A stretch of 64,000 nt of DNA from Circinella minor (GCA_016758965.1 JAEPRB010000035.1:1-64000), one strand, 5' to 3'. Counted from the stretch's first letter, positions 23,601-37,158 are shown. Notes: a model not told the origin generated them from the letters alone. A program made the numbers and translations.

Positions 23601-26600
23601 GTTATGAAAAAAAAATTTTTTTTTTTTTTGGTTCCATAATATTTTGAAAGAAAAAACCAACAACGTGGCTCATTTTTTTTTTCTTATGATCCATTAGTAA
23701 TTCACATAGTTATACACGGTTTTATCACCTGTCTAAAATATTTTAATGATTTTTAAAATGGGTATTCCATTTTAAGAAAAATATTAAGATTTCCTTTAAA
23801 GTGAAGAATCATGTGTATAAACCTATCCAATTTTTTTTTTTTGATATCTTATTCAATGAGTAATAATTATACTGTTTTTCTTTTTTGTTACTTGGACATT
23901 TTTTTTTTTGGTGTACCAATAATACTCCATTGAAGCTATAAATCAAAAGTGAAGTCAACATGACACCACCTCATCAGTTATACCCTTCTAATTTTTTTTT
24001 CTATCAAATCATTTATTGTATACTATCTTGAGAGTTTACTAGCACCAAGCTTATCGTAGCAAAGTAAAATTGGATACTGTTGATAGTAAAAAAAAAAAAA
24101 CCCCCTCCCATTTCTTTCCTCATTGATTTAAACAAGCATATAATAATAAAAAAAAAAGATTGTCGTTAAAACACTTATTTTTTATTTATACATAAAGTTT
24201 CCTAATATGAAGAGGGGATTATACGTACCATAAAAATTTCAAGAAGACAGGGTGTGTTGTATTTTTTTCTTCATCTACTACGTATTATAAGGATCGGGGA
24301 TTATCATCTCAATTTATGCAACATCAACTTTCTAATGAAACGACAACCCTATTTTGAATATGATGTGTTGTATTTTTGATATAATATAAAGATAAGGTTT
24401 TTTTTTTAAGACAACCATTGCATTTTAACAAGTTATTTTTATCTATCCATTAAAAGAAACTAATAAATGATGATAAACGGTAAGTTTTTTGTTTTTTCCC
24501 ATGATTGAACAGCATCATAAAAAAAATTGATCATTACGTACATTTTTTTTTTAGAATTGTGACATTATTTGTTATCTAGATACAATAAATAATGCAACAC
24601 ACTGTGCGTAGTACATAATATAACGTATAATGTCCATACTACAGAACAGGAAAAAAAAATAAAGAGTACAACTGCTAATGACTTATCAATCATGTACTTT
24701 TTTTTTTTTATTATAGCCTTGTGTTATCTCTGGATCTACGACATAAGTAATTGTGTAATATTGTTTCTTTCTCTTTGGACGATAATCACTTGGGACAAAC
24801 ACATGCCTAACCACCTCTTAACTAGTATACTCATGCGGCGTTATTATTCTTGAAATACTTATTTTGTCATTTTCTAAATACGTGTTTATAGAGTCAATTT
24901 CATTACCATGACCAAATCTTAATTTAAGTGAGAGAGACTATCAACAGTTTTAATGATAACAGACAGAAAGCCCTTGTTCAAACGAAATATATTTATAATT
25001 GACTTAATGAATCGATTATATAACGAGAATTATATTTTTGGTGGGAGTATTCGATTATTTGTATAGTAATGGACTGTCCTTGATTAAGAAATTAAAGTCT
25101 GACAGTGTCATAGGGTTATTTTCCACTCTTATCTGTAAAAATATATCATTATTTGTCACACACAGAAATTCACACGCACCCAAAAAAAAAAAAAAAAAAA
25201 AAAAGGACGATGTGATAAACGCATGGTTGAATTGGCTAAACAAGTAAGGGATGGGAAAGAAGGTTATCAATTTTTTTCAGTAACTCATTTTATACGTAGT
25301 GTCATATATATCTATCTACATACAATCCATAAGAAGAGTTTTCATTACACTATATTCTTGTATGCTTTATAATTTGTTTTTTTTTTGTTATCATCCGAGA
25401 ACACACAAAATCGTTAATAATCACGTCAAATCATCATTCAAGTAAGTCTTATGTAATGTGTAAAGTACCTGAGATTAATATCACTTTTCGGAAAATACCA
25501 TTTTAGGAATTCGTCATTTCTTTATAGAGTTTATACGGAACAGACCGATGATCATGCATTTATTATGCAGCCAAAAAATAAATGGCTATTAATAAACTTT
25601 GATAGTGATTCAATTTCTTTATTAACTCAATATATATTATGTAAATATAATAATAATAATAATAAAATACCAATTGTTATTATAATTTTGTTGTATCAAT
25701 AAATCTAGTACATTATATGTTTATTATAAAAAATAGAAAGAGATATACTTAAAAAAAAAGATATCTATTGTTTTATAATAGCAATGGCAAGTCATCATGC
25801 TTTCAGCACGTTTTTTTTTTTTAAAAAAAAATCAAACTTGTAAATTATAAAGAATGACATTTTATAAAGATCTTTTTTTTTCCCGGCCAAAATATATTTA
25901 TTTGTTATTAAAACGTGGTATCAAAAAGTAAGAACGGTTGAAAAACGGGTTAAAGTTATCATATTCACCATTTAAGAGAAAGAGGGGGGGGGAAATGAGG
26001 ATGGGTAATTATGGTAACACTGCATAAATAAAACAAATATAAATTTATATATAAATGATGCATACATAAAAAGTGTTAAATTGTTGGGGGTTGGCTAAAT
26101 TTTCTTTGGTTCTAGATTTATTAAATGTTTTTTTTTTTACTTGATCTTTGGTTATTTATTTATATGTTTTGAATTTGATATAATCTATTTATCAGTATCA
26201 ATAAAAGATGAAAATAAAAGAAGTAGACTGGAGGGTAAAGAGGATAATTTATTACATGTCAATAATTGAAATATTTTATTCTGTAATAGACTTCATTATT
26301 TTATGTTATATCTAAAAATGGTTATAAAAAGATGGAGAAATTGTGGGGTGTTGCATAAAGATCCCTCGTTCTTACTCACAAAATTAAAAAAAAGGGGGGG
26401 GGGTGGGAGATTCTGTAGCTGGTCTAGATCTTATTTTTTCTGTATGCTACACAATGTTTTTTTCTTTTTCACACTGTCATTATTATTAACAACGTGCTTT
26501 TAAAAAAATAGATCTTCATTACATGAAAAAGAAAACTGGTAAACTGATCTGAACACTAATTCCTATGGCATTGACTGCGAGATGGTCTTGTGCTATAATA

Positions 26601-27337
26601 TATAATTTATAATATGACACAGAAAAAAAAACCGTTTTATACTACGTATATATTTCAAAAAAAAAAAAGTGATTATTTATTTATAGATTCATATATTTAA
26701 ATTTATACGTACACAATTTTATAACCACTTTTTTATTTTTCCACCTCACATTTGTGTTATATATTTCTTTTCATCTTTAGTGGTCCTTGCGCATACTAAT
26801 CATATATGTACATTATGCAGATTGTAACACAGCATATTATATAATCCTTTTAATTCAAACAAGCTCGTGCCATCTGCGAAGATCTTGTTGTTGCTTCTAG
26901 ATTGCCATATGTGAAAAAAAAAGGTTTTACCTGGCCCTGTTTCATAATAATATATTCATATGATTAAATCTAATGATATGTATTAAACAAATGTAATATA
27001 AGTAACAAAATATTCCGTCGGAGCCGAAAATAAATAAAGGATAGGGTGTGCATAACAACAAAACCTTCTTTGATGGGCTTCAATGTTTTATATTTTTTTT
27101 TTCCATTTAATTCATTTGGAGCTAGTTGGAAATAGAACGTTAAAATATAACATAAAACATTCCACACAACTTTTACAGAGTTTTCAATAAGTGGCAAATC
27201 CGCCAATCAAAAAGCTTAAAAAGTTTTCCAAAAATGGAAGGTGATAACGAAAGAAATACTGACTGAGTTATAAATACTGACTTGCGGAGGATTTAAGACT
27301 CTATATTACGCATTGCTCTCTCTTTTTTTTTTTTATC
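20679..27337. other. Gene-poor AT-rich region
   Basis: About 6.7 kb without a supportable gene. It holds homopolymer tracts, TA and TAA repeats, and two CACGTG sites in a similar context (21056-21061 as GGCACGTGGC, 21912-21917 as ACACGTGGCA). Patches of higher GC near 20990-21070, 21790-21840 and 23200-23290 look like regulatory or non-coding transcript sequence rather than coding. No tRNA or rRNA was seen. Confidence 0.5.
21056..21061. promoter_or_regulatory. E-box CACGTG
   Basis: Palindromic bHLH-type site within GGCACGTGGC, about 380 bp upstream of the minus-strand zinc-knuckle mini-gene. A similar site recurs at 21912-21917. Regulatory use is inferred only from the motif. Confidence 0.25.
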
Positions 27338-28648
27338 ATGAATCATTCTAATACTATTACTCAAAATCAACTTGCTAAACGTGGCCGAGGTCGTCCAAGA
27401 AAAATTGATCAAGGACAGCATGTTGTACCATTAACATCTGCCGAATCAAGTGCTCAATCATCAGACGATCTGCCAAACATTCTCGCCATTACGCATCTTT
27501 CGAATGACATTGATCATGCACTTGATTTCTTGTATAGAAACAAAAGACCAACTGTGACTTTGGCTTATAAACAACCATTAATCCATTGGAAGGTAGTCTA
27601 TTTTGTCATTTCAATTGGGAGTTGCTACAAATACCCTAGTTTTTATAGTTTATTGCGGAACAATAATTTGCTATCAGCATTTTCGATCATCACATATTAT
27701 ATATATATATATATATATATATAAATTCTGCAGCTAAACTCTAAATATGTTATAAATGAGCTTATTAAGAAACTTGTTTTCGTATCGTGTCGATAAATTA
27801 TATGGGTTGGAGGTGTTCCTGTAGCAATTGCCTTGTCTTTTTTTTTTTATCTCAAAATGTAACAGTTACTTACTTTATTTGCAATTGTAAATTATAGCAA
27901 TTTTGCGATGCAAATCGTCAGAAATTCAACACTGATCAGGAACACCCATATACTGTGGGTCTTCCTGAATGGGTGGTTGCATTTTTTACCGAGTGTGTGG
28001 TTAAACGCAAGTTCAACAAAAATGTACCAATTGGTACAGATGTGAGAACACAGATATATGTCAGAGATACAAATAATGATTCAGAAGATTTGACTACCAC
28101 TTTACCTCAATGTAATGTTTCTACATTTTTTCAATAGTAGTATTATTACAGTTGTAATATGTATATATAACTTAACTTTTGTTTTATGCTCTATTTTATA
28201 GTGACGGATGCAGCTCGTCTGAGTAAAGATGGTAGATCAAAGGTTCTTGAAGTTCCTTTGAGTTATGAAGCAGTAAATCAGTATCGGAAGGCACTGTTAT
28301 TCTTGTATGACTTTCAATGCCAGCGACGTGCAGTTCCTTGGCCGTCACCAAATGATAATAAAAACTTGGCTTTGTTACTCAAGCATTATAGAAACAATCT
28401 TGTTTATGAACCAGGTGGTAACAAATGCTGACCGTGCTGCTCACTGTGTCATCCGGGATTTATGCAAGCCTGGCGACTTGATCCAGATGATGAAGAAGCT
28501 CTGGCTGTTGAGCAGCAAAAATAGTCTACAGGAAATGTTCTCGATTGCTGCTCATCACCATATGCTTCTTCGAGATCAGGACATCAGAAACCTGAACTTT
28601 TCTGATTGTTTCTGTATGGTTATCCCAAAGCAACAACACCATTTGTGA
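27338..28648 (+). pseudogene. Decayed Ndc10/Crypton-like tyrosine-recombinase-family gene
   Basis: Coding-quality segments on the plus strand begin MNHSNTITQNQLAKRGRGRPRK with an AT-hook at 27338. They continue after two introns as QFCDANRQKF... (about 27899) and DAARLSKDGRSK... (about 28204). The central part, YEAVNQYRKALLFLYDF, looks like the N-terminal core-binding helix bundle of tyrosine recombinases and fungal Ndc10-like proteins. LLRDQDIRNLNFSD near 28566 resembles the region around the first catalytic Arg of that fold. The frame breaks near 28410 and again after 28460, and coding character is lost after about 28650, so no complete recombinase can be made. An orphan 36-codon frame at 29380-29490 may be a further remnant. 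Family assignment is moderate; the broken state is directly visible. Confidence 0.5.
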
Positions 28649-30755
28649 TACTACATCATATGTTGTATACCTAGGATAGGATGGTTTGATCTGGTATAAT
28701 CAATGCTGTGAATGGCGATCCAACATGAAGAGAACATATTAGAGTTGAAATGTATAATATTTTGGGAAAAATCATGCTTAAAAAAGGTGGACGTGCGGTT
28801 GGATTTAGATAAAGAAGAAGCACTAATAGAAAAATTTAAAACAGTAAGTCTTTTTTTTTTTTTTTACCGACTGTCACCATAGTTACAGGGGTAATTCATT
28901 TATATTTGGATTTAATACTATGTGGGGTTATAATGAGGGTGACATATCAGTCTTACGAAGTAACATTTATTAAAAAAAAAGATTTTTTTTTTTTTTTGCA
29001 AAAGATTGGTGCTCGCAATTGTGTTCGATCGTTTGAAGCCCTCTTTCAGAATCACCAACATCACTTTAATTTTTTGAATCATTTTCTTGATCTCGTCCAA
29101 CCCATCCCTAATACAGTCAATGTCATCCGCCGCTCAACTCGATCCACATATATTTTTCGCCTTATCCACAAACATGCAACATACCGACACACATCCTTTG
29201 ACTTACGGGTCGACAATTTATCCTGATGCAAAAAGTTAGAATTAATTAATAAGAAAGAAGTATGATGGGAAGTCTGTAGCACTTCAAAAAAATATTTGAT
29301 GCATCGGAATTCATGTAAGTAAAGCGTTTGTTTGGGTTAATGTTATTTTTATAGTTACTAATATCAATATTCTTGCAATATGGATAGTGTCCAATTTGGT
29401 ACTAAACTAGATGATCCAACCGAAACAGCAAGTTTAACTCATTGGTATCACCTTTTACGTAGAGATCTTAAACGATACATGTCTCTCTAATAATAATTAG
29501 TGGGTTGACACAGAAAAAAAAAATGTTTACAGATATATAAAAAGAAAGAAGATTAAATGACTGGCAAAATCACATTTATGGAATATACAAAATAAATATA
29601 TATAAAGCCATTCAAAAATTACTATTTTCCCTCCTTCTTTCACTTTAGCCGCTGAATAAGGGGGCCTGAGAAAGAGGGGAAAAAATGAGAATTGGTAGGA
29701 TGTTTTTTTTTTTTACAGTAATTTTGAAAACACAACATACAATGTTTTATTACACAAAAAACAACAATTTGAATAATATCCATATAGAAAGAATATAAAA
29801 ATAAGACTCGTACGTATTAGTTATCTCTGGCATCAATGGTAATAAGCCTACAAATACTAAAAGAGAAAGTAAAGTATGATTCTGTGAAACAAAAACAAAT
29901 CATTTTTAGCTATAATCATTGGGTAACAAAATAAAGTTTTTCTTCCCTGATATGAAACAAAAAGCCCTTCATTTCTCACGTTTTGCTTATATTTTTAGTT
30001 GATTCGAAAAAGTGCCAATGTTTATATGAAAAGAATTTTTTTTTTTTTTTTTTGCATGTCATGTCACTTTGTTTCTTTTTAATGTTATATAATCAATATC
30101 TATAATGATTTATATAAGATATTCTATTTATTATTTATTAACATTATTTATACATGTTTATATTATTTCTTTTTCTATGGTAAATATTGCCAGTTTTTTT
30201 TTTTTTTTTTTTTTTTTTACCAAATTGTGTAAAAGAGAGTGCTAAAAATAAAAAAAATAAAGTATGATAGAACTGTTCTCTAGGTTTATCTAATTATTAC
30301 ATCGCATTTAAAATTCATTGATAACACTTATATCTTGATAAGAAAGAAAAAGAGAAAAAAAATTAATGGTTAAAAATGTAATTTTAGTTGCACTAAATGT
30401 AGTTTAGACAGATTTATTGGCCGTCAAACACTATCTGTATACAAAGTCAGTGGTTATAGGTAAGCATTTAAATAACATATACTACATTTTAATAAGGTAA
30501 GTTATCATGGAGAAAAAAGCAATAATGGAGAAATGTTGTGTGTGTGTGTGTAGATAATATGTGTTTGCTGGGCCTTGACGACAAAAGAAGCATATAAATC
30601 TCATTCGCATTGAGAGTTTATGGATATGTCTCAAAATATTCAACAACGCTCTAAAATAGTTAGCTCTCATAAACTATTTACGCTCAATTTGGTATTATAG
30701 AACTGAATTGTAAGAATGTACGGCTTGTATCTTTCATAAAACAGAAATGATATTT
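28649..30755. other. Decayed region downstream of the recombinase pseudogene
   Basis: Coding-like patches at 28984-29225 and 29380-29490 stand among poly(T) tracts and AT-rich sequence. No complete gene can be assembled. Sequence beyond 29490 is AT-rich with nothing recognised. Confidence 0.4.
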
Positions 30756-30764
30756 ATTATCAAA
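30756..30764. repeat. Target-site duplication ATTATCAAA (left copy)
   Basis: Identical to 31220-31228 on the other side of the MITE. Confidence 0.85.
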
Positions 30765-31219
30765 GGGAATTGCTACGGACACCCCATATTTTGCTTACGG
30801 ACACCCCACAAATAAACAATTATCAAATAAGTTCTTAGACCATATAAACTATAGTAATAGCGTTGTCAACACCAATAGCGCTTGTTTGACCGCTCATATG
30901 TAACATTAAAAGTATATATGATTCCTTTTTTGTCTTGCTTTCATAAGGCCCACAATTCCCACTTGTGTACACAATGATATAGTAAGAAACCATAAGAAAT
31001 ATTGATTGCTATTATAAAAAGTCGAGCTGATAATATAAGTTTCATAAACATTTATAAGTCGTATAACGATAATAGCTGTATAGATAGTGTATAAATGGTT
31101 GGATACGATGTGATTATATCAATTTGTTGTGTGCCCTTTAAAAAATATAAAAGTGGGGTGTCCGTAAGAGATGAAATTACTTAATATAGTATGTTTTTGG
31201 GGTGTCCGTAGCAATTCCC
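30765..31219. mobile_element. Non-autonomous TIR element (MITE), Mutator-like by its 9 bp target duplication
   Basis: A 455 bp element with perfect 21 bp terminal inverted repeats: GGGAATTGCTACGGACACCC at the left (30765) and its complement ending at 31219. A second inverted pair lies inside (30794-30808 and 31153-31167), so ACGGACACCCC occurs twice at each end like paired transposase-binding sites. The element is flanked by a perfect 9 bp direct repeat, ATTATCAAA (30756-30764 and 31220-31228). Nine-base duplications are typical of Mutator-like elements. No coding sequence lies inside, so movement would need a transposase supplied in trans. Confidence 0.88.
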
Positions 31220-31228
31220 ATTATCAAA
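31220..31228. repeat. Target-site duplication ATTATCAAA (right copy)
   Basis: Identical to 30756-30764 on the other side of the MITE. Confidence 0.85.
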
Positions 31229-32108
31229 CTACTAAATCCATTGATGCGCTGACGTTTGATACAATAGTGCCAATTTTTTATTTTGTGAACATTTTTTTTC
31301 TTAATTTAAACACCGCTAAAGTAGTAATAAGTATATATATGTCGATAGGTGATTTATAGTAATTACATGAACTATGATAGTAATGGAGATTTCTTTTAAA
31401 AATAGGCATCGTCATGTACTAGTTGATTATATTTAATCTATCAATATTTCACTTGTTAGTTATTACTATTAATTAATCGAAGTTTATTGTTCTTATATAT
31501 AATTATCTAATGTGAAATCACTATGTATATATATAAATCTACTATAGATTAAATATAATAATAGTAAGAAAAAGTGATAGTAATGTCTTATAACTCTATC
31601 TGTTCTTTTCACACATCTGCAAAGGAAACATCTAAGATTAACAGCCAAATTATTTCCAAATATGGTTAGTATATTACCATAATAGGCGCCTGTGTATCAT
31701 TTTTTTGGTTGTAGTATTTTTTACCTAAATACCTTTACTTCAAACCCTTACTACTTTTCCGATTCAAAAGATATTTTCAAATCCAATTCAAGAATCTTTT
31801 TCTTCAAATGCTATTCTATCATTTTCTTGGTTTTAATTTTGCTTTTGTTTATTTTTAGCTGACTCGATACAATTTCAAATAGGGTAAAATTTCTGAAAAA
31901 AAAAAAAATTGGCTATTCAAGTTGAGCTGCACCATAATGAAAAAGCGTTGGGAAAATGTTGTCAATATAAATTGGATGACGAGTTCACTTGTAACTCTCA
32001 TTTCACTTTTTTTTTTTTAAAAAAGAAAGTTTATAGGATTTTGGAGTAAAAATGATCCCGTTTGATATTAAAAGAACTTTGTCGCTTTGAGGAACTATTT
32101 AGTGTCAA

Positions 32109-32895
32109 GGTGCATACATTTTAGAATCGAATTTTTTTTTGTCTATTTTCAATGGCCTATTAATAAACACAACTAAACCCAAAACAAAAACTAACCCACA
32201 AAAATGAAAGATATAACCACGGAGAACAATATTTGTGGATTAGTCTGTTTGGTTTTCACAGAAAATATTTTTTTTTTTTGAGGCTCAAAGTTGGTGGGTG
32301 ATTTCCAACTTTGGCTGGGGATATCTTATGATCGAACCAAAAGTTGAAACACACGCAAATCTAAGTAAAATAACGGGTATATATTGAACCGTATATGGAT
32401 ATATGGATATATTGTCATTTGATACAGAAAAATAGCGTCATAAAATGGGAAGAGTAAAGAAAAAGATGTGGAGCACAAAGCAAAAAAAAAAAAAAGATAT
32501 GCTAGGGAAATTTGATTCTAAAAGTTAAAATGTTGAAGAAAAGAAGTACTAACTAAAATGTGATTATTCATTCAAATTCTTTACAAGAAAGCGACCGTTC
32601 ATGGGTTTTTGGATGCTGCTAGTAATATAAAAAACCTAGAAATTATTATAATATATGTTAATGATATATTGAATTATATTGTTCAGTAATGGATGCTATA
32701 TAAATAATTGAATTTATTAGAAGTTCTAAAATGATATAAAATCTCACTATAGAGTTTACTGAACAAGTGGAACATATATCTAATATCTTATATCCCTTTT
32801 CCGTTACCTAATAAAAATCAGTATAGTGGCGGTGTTTTAAAAGAATAAAATTGAAACATTACTTATAAAAATTTCGATTCTAAAATGTATGCACC
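32109..32895. mobile_element. Putative 787 bp element with 23 bp inverted repeats
   Basis: GGTGCATACATTTTAGAATC and three more bases at 32109-32131 recur as an exact reverse complement at 32873-32895. The interior is non-coding and AT-rich. No clear target duplication was found, so the true ends may lie elsewhere, or the element may be old or nested. Family unknown. Confidence 0.55.
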
Positions 32896-34611
32896 AAATG
32901 TTTTTTTTTTTTTTGGAGAGTATAAGTTGCTATGAGAATATAATTTATGCTAACGAGAAGTATTCAATGCGATGCTACATTTCATTGTAACCATAGTAAT
33001 AACCTTTTTTTTTTTTCATGACATCCTATTCCTAATTATTCCTATAACTGTTTTTGAAGATAATACAATAATTAATATTATATAATTATATTCTTTTTAT
33101 TATTCCATCCTTTCATTGCATTCAAAAGAAAAGAATCTTTTATAATTTTTAATTTTTTATATAGAGCCATTCGTCAAATTTACTACTTTGATCAATCAAT
33201 TATTTTAAATCATGATATATATATGCAAAAGCTTCTTCTTGGTTGAACTTTTTTTTTTTGCATGAATCTGTTTTCTCCCAATCAAAAAAAAATCTGTATT
33301 TTAAAAAAAAAAAAAATATGGATTTACTGGCTAATATGTTAGCCGATTCTTGGTTTAGTAAGTTTTTTTTTTTTTTTTTCATTTTTCCACATACCAGTAG
33401 GTATAGTTACCATTATTTTATATAGATAATTAATTGATATTCTATTTGATTCTCTAAATTTCATTCAATGTATTATTGTAAAAAAAAAAAAAAAATTATA
33501 CATAAATGAAATCTTTAAATTAATGATAACTGTTAGTTGGATGGAATATTCGGGATTGATGCATTCACTCCGAACCGAAATAAAAAAAGAAACAAGGAAA
33601 AAAAAAATCCGAGTGCATGGATTAAAAAAAAAGTTCCTTAAAATTAAAGATAATCCATTTATACTAAAAAACAATTTCTTTTCTTAAAAAGAAGTGAAGT
33701 TGCAAGTAAACAAAATTAGTTAATAAAAAAAGATTTTTAAAGTAACAGGTGATCACAAAGTTCATTTTTGGGTATTTCCTTGCATTAATATTTTTTTTTT
33801 TTCACGTCCCTTTCGGCTATTTGTATCCCCGCAAATGCTCCTTTTCTTTTTACCCAAACGAGTTTTGCTGCCAATCATTATTACCACTAATATAATAGAT
33901 ATCTTTAAATACTTTGTTTATTAAAGAAACTTGACATTAAAAAAGTGTTTATGTAAAATCTTTTATGTATGACAATATATATATATATATAAAGACAAGT
34001 AAAAAGTCAAATTACTTTTAGCAATCATGGTGTTATCTTTTGCCCTGGAACAACTGAGTATGGATATTTATGAGATCGACAAGGGGAGAATAGGTTAGAA
34101 TATAAGAAAGCGACAAGTGATCTACTTAACACACACACACACACACACTCACACAGTCAATGGAAAAAATAAAAATATTTTTAGTTTAAATTTTTAAGAT
34201 AGGAACAGGATTATAAAAATATTTATCGACAGTCTATGTTCAAAATAATAAGTTTTTTTTTTTTTATAGGAAAAAGAAGAAAAAATTGTCATTTTATAAT
34301 AATTTTTGTTTGGGTGGGGGGAGAGAGAATTTGGTAGATTGTTAAGTTTTGGGGGATTTATCCAAATTTGGATGTTCTCCAAAGACGGGGTGCCTGTTTC
34401 CCCTCCCTCTTTCTTTTTCTCTCTCCATCCTCCGTCTCAATTCTCTCTCTCTCTCTTTTTCCCTCTCTTACTTTCTTGTCTTTTTTTTTTTTCTCTCTCT
34501 CTCTCTCTCTTTTAACTTTTTACTTGGAACAAATCACCCCTTTCAAAAAATAAAAATAAAAAAAAATAAAAGCCTTTTTTTTTTGAGAAAAAAAAATACA
34601 ATACATTCCTG
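32896..34611. other. Intergenic region upstream of the Sds3-like gene
   Basis: AT-rich, with a (CA)n run near 34130-34148. Long CT-rich stretches (about 34400-34515), such as often precede start sites of fungal genes, lie just upstream of the start at 34612. No other gene supported. Confidence 0.5.
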
Positions 34612-34768
34612 ATGTATTCTGAACAATCCTTCTTACCGCCACCATTACCAGGTTCTCCACCACGCTTTACATTACCACCTCTTGGTTCACCACGGTTCTC
34701 GACTACTTTACCTCGACTTCCTTATACAGGACCTAATAGTACTACTGGTTCTACTACTACTACTACTC

Positions 34769-34803
<35 letters not shown>

Positions 34804-35641
34804 CGCGAATCAGGAGTAGATAATGGTAATAATAACAACAATGTCATGAATAAAGTAGACCGTTGGAGATTACCTCCATTGTTCTCTTCAACACCTTCTT
34901 CGTCTTCAACATCGTCAAATTATCAGGCACCATTTTCACCTTATAGTAATATGAGTTCAAATAGTACTACTACTGTAAATGGAAGTAGTAATAACAATAA
35001 CAATGGTTTAATAAACAAAGTATCTACTTCTACTACTACTACTACTGGCGGATATTCTTCTTATTCACCTTATAGTTATAATGATAATAATCATAATAAT
35101 GGTAATAATCAACATAATACATATCAGTCAACTCAACAAGTATCTTTAGTACCACCACCGCCAACACAAGTGGGACAAGTACTACCTTCATCAGTAGTTG
35201 TCACATCAACTGCAACAGCGACAGCAGCAGTAACGGCTGTGCCGGTACAACATCAACAGCAACAACAACAGCAAACACAGACATCTGTTGTCCCACCTCC
35301 AACACCACCTACCTTACCGCAGTCATCTACTAATTCATTGGGATATAGGTATGATAATGATAGAATAGATCGTCATCATCATCAACCATCAACCATTTGG
35401 CGTAGTGCATCTTCATTACAACAACAAAACAATGATAATGTAAACAACAATAATAATAAAAGTAATTCGGTATTTATAAAACATGAAGCTGTTCCAAGAT
35501 CATCCTTACAACAAAAACAATCATTATCTCGACCACAAAAGTCACCAAGGTTCATGTCTACTCCAGTACCAGATGATCCCTATTATTATTATGGAGATGA
35601 ATCTAATAAATCTGGTGAATGGATGGATGGTAAATATATCA

Positions 35642-35683
<42 letters not shown>

Positions 35684-37034
35684 AAAACAAAAGAATGAAA
35701 ATTAATTAATTTAATTTTGAAAAAAATATAAAAGATACCAATGATTATACCATTACTACGTCAACAAGTAATAATAATAATAATAATAATAATACAAGAT
35801 CAAATCGAGTCATTGAATTTACTGAACGGACATTGGAGATTAACCACGAGTTTCTTGAAAATAAGGAAACGTAAGTTTTTTTTTTTTTTTTCTTTTTGAC
35901 ATATATAAAAAAACTTTTTTTCTCATCTTATTTTATTTTATTTTTTTTTATAATAGAATTTATTTTGAAAAAATTAAAAAATTACAAGATGAACTTTCTG
36001 CTATTCAACATGGTAATTATATATTAATATATATTATAAAAAGAATAAAAAGTTAAATATCTTTTTTTTTTAGGTGGACATGAAGAATTTGAAGAATATA
36101 TAATTGATATGGAAAAAGAAAGAAGTAAAGAGATTAAAAATGCACAGTTATATATGGAATATCGAATACAATGCGCTGAAAAGTTATATAATGATGCATT
36201 ACGTACTGTAGAAGAAGAAGCTGAGGTAAAATAAAATCTTTACTATTTATATAATAATAAATAATTAACTCATTGTTCAATATTTATAGGTTGAAAAGCG
36301 TGATTTAAAAAAAGCCATGTTATTTATCATTGAAGAAAAAAGAAAGAGGATCAAGGAGTACAGGGATGAAGAAATTAGTTTAACTAATGGTATTTTAGTT
36401 TTTATTTATTTATTAATTATGCAATGCATAAATACACATACTTCTCCTTTTCTATAACCCCCCCCCTCACTTTTCTCTTTATTAATTCACATTATTATTA
36501 TTATTATTACTAGACTTTGTTATTACTGTACCACAAACACGTAGTAATCGACGTCGAACAAGAGGAATCACTACTGCTATTTCAGTTGAAGGTATTATAG
36601 ATGGTACTTTAACACTTGAACAAATTTTAGCTGTAAATAAGAATAATGGTGTCAAGACAACAAAGCGAAGAAATAATGATCGTTCTCGAGATTCAACAGG
36701 TTTAAATCATTCATTATCAGCAAGAAATGAAAGTGAACTTGAAGCTGATTATAAAGCAATGCGAAAGGTAAGAAATTTCTTTTTTTTAAATGGTATATGT
36801 AAAATTCTTAATAATTCTTATAATATTTATTAGGATACAAAACAAGAACATATGAATATTACATCAACAACTACAACCATGAGTACATTATCAGATAATG
36901 AGGATGATGACGATGATGATGATGAATATAGGGAAGATGAAAAAGATATATCATTATCATCATCATCAAAACGAGCACGAACTCATAATTATCCTAATAG
37001 TAATGGTACACATCAACGTTCCTCTCGACGATAA
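34612..37034 (+). CDS. Sds3-like subunit of a Sin3/Rpd3 histone deacetylase complex
   Basis: Six exons. Exon 1 (34612-35629) encodes about 340 residues of disordered Pro-, Gln-, Ser-, Thr- and Asn-rich sequence. Exon 2 starts at 35735 in frame. The following exons encode a helical core: NHEFLENKETIYFEKIKKLQ, a segment with GHEEFEEYIIDMEKER, then LYMEYRIQCAEKLYNDALRT and EKRDLKKAMLFIIEEKRKRI. This is the pattern of the Sds3/BRMS1/Dep1 domain. The C-terminus has an acidic run and a basic end. Sds3 proteins dimerise through this coiled coil and hold the Sin3 corepressor and Rpd3 deacetylase together in the nucleus; this role is from the family. An (AG)n repeat (35645-35680) sits in the first intron and would read as Arg-Glu repeats if the intron were retained. 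Confidence 0.82.
35645..35680. repeat. (AG)n microsatellite in intron 1 of the Sds3-like gene
   Basis: Simple AG run directly after the GTAAAT donor. It gives an artificial Arg-Glu repeat when translated in the upstream frame. Confidence 0.9.
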
Positions 37035-37133
37035 ATTCCTACTTTTACAACATTTAATTTCTATTTTCATGTATTTTCATTTCTTTGTAATTTTCAGCCA
37101 CAACATTACATTTTTTCCTTATTTTTTTTTTAA

Positions 37134-37158
37134 ACACACACACACACACACACACACA
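37134..37158. repeat. (CA)n microsatellite
   Basis: CA dinucleotide run in the short region between the Sds3-like gene and the next plus-strand gene. Confidence 0.9.

Noticed and set aside
35630..35685. Arg-Glu repeat tail on the Sds3-like protein
   Set aside because: It is translation of an (AG)n run in an intron. A GTAAAT donor and in-frame downstream exon give the better model.
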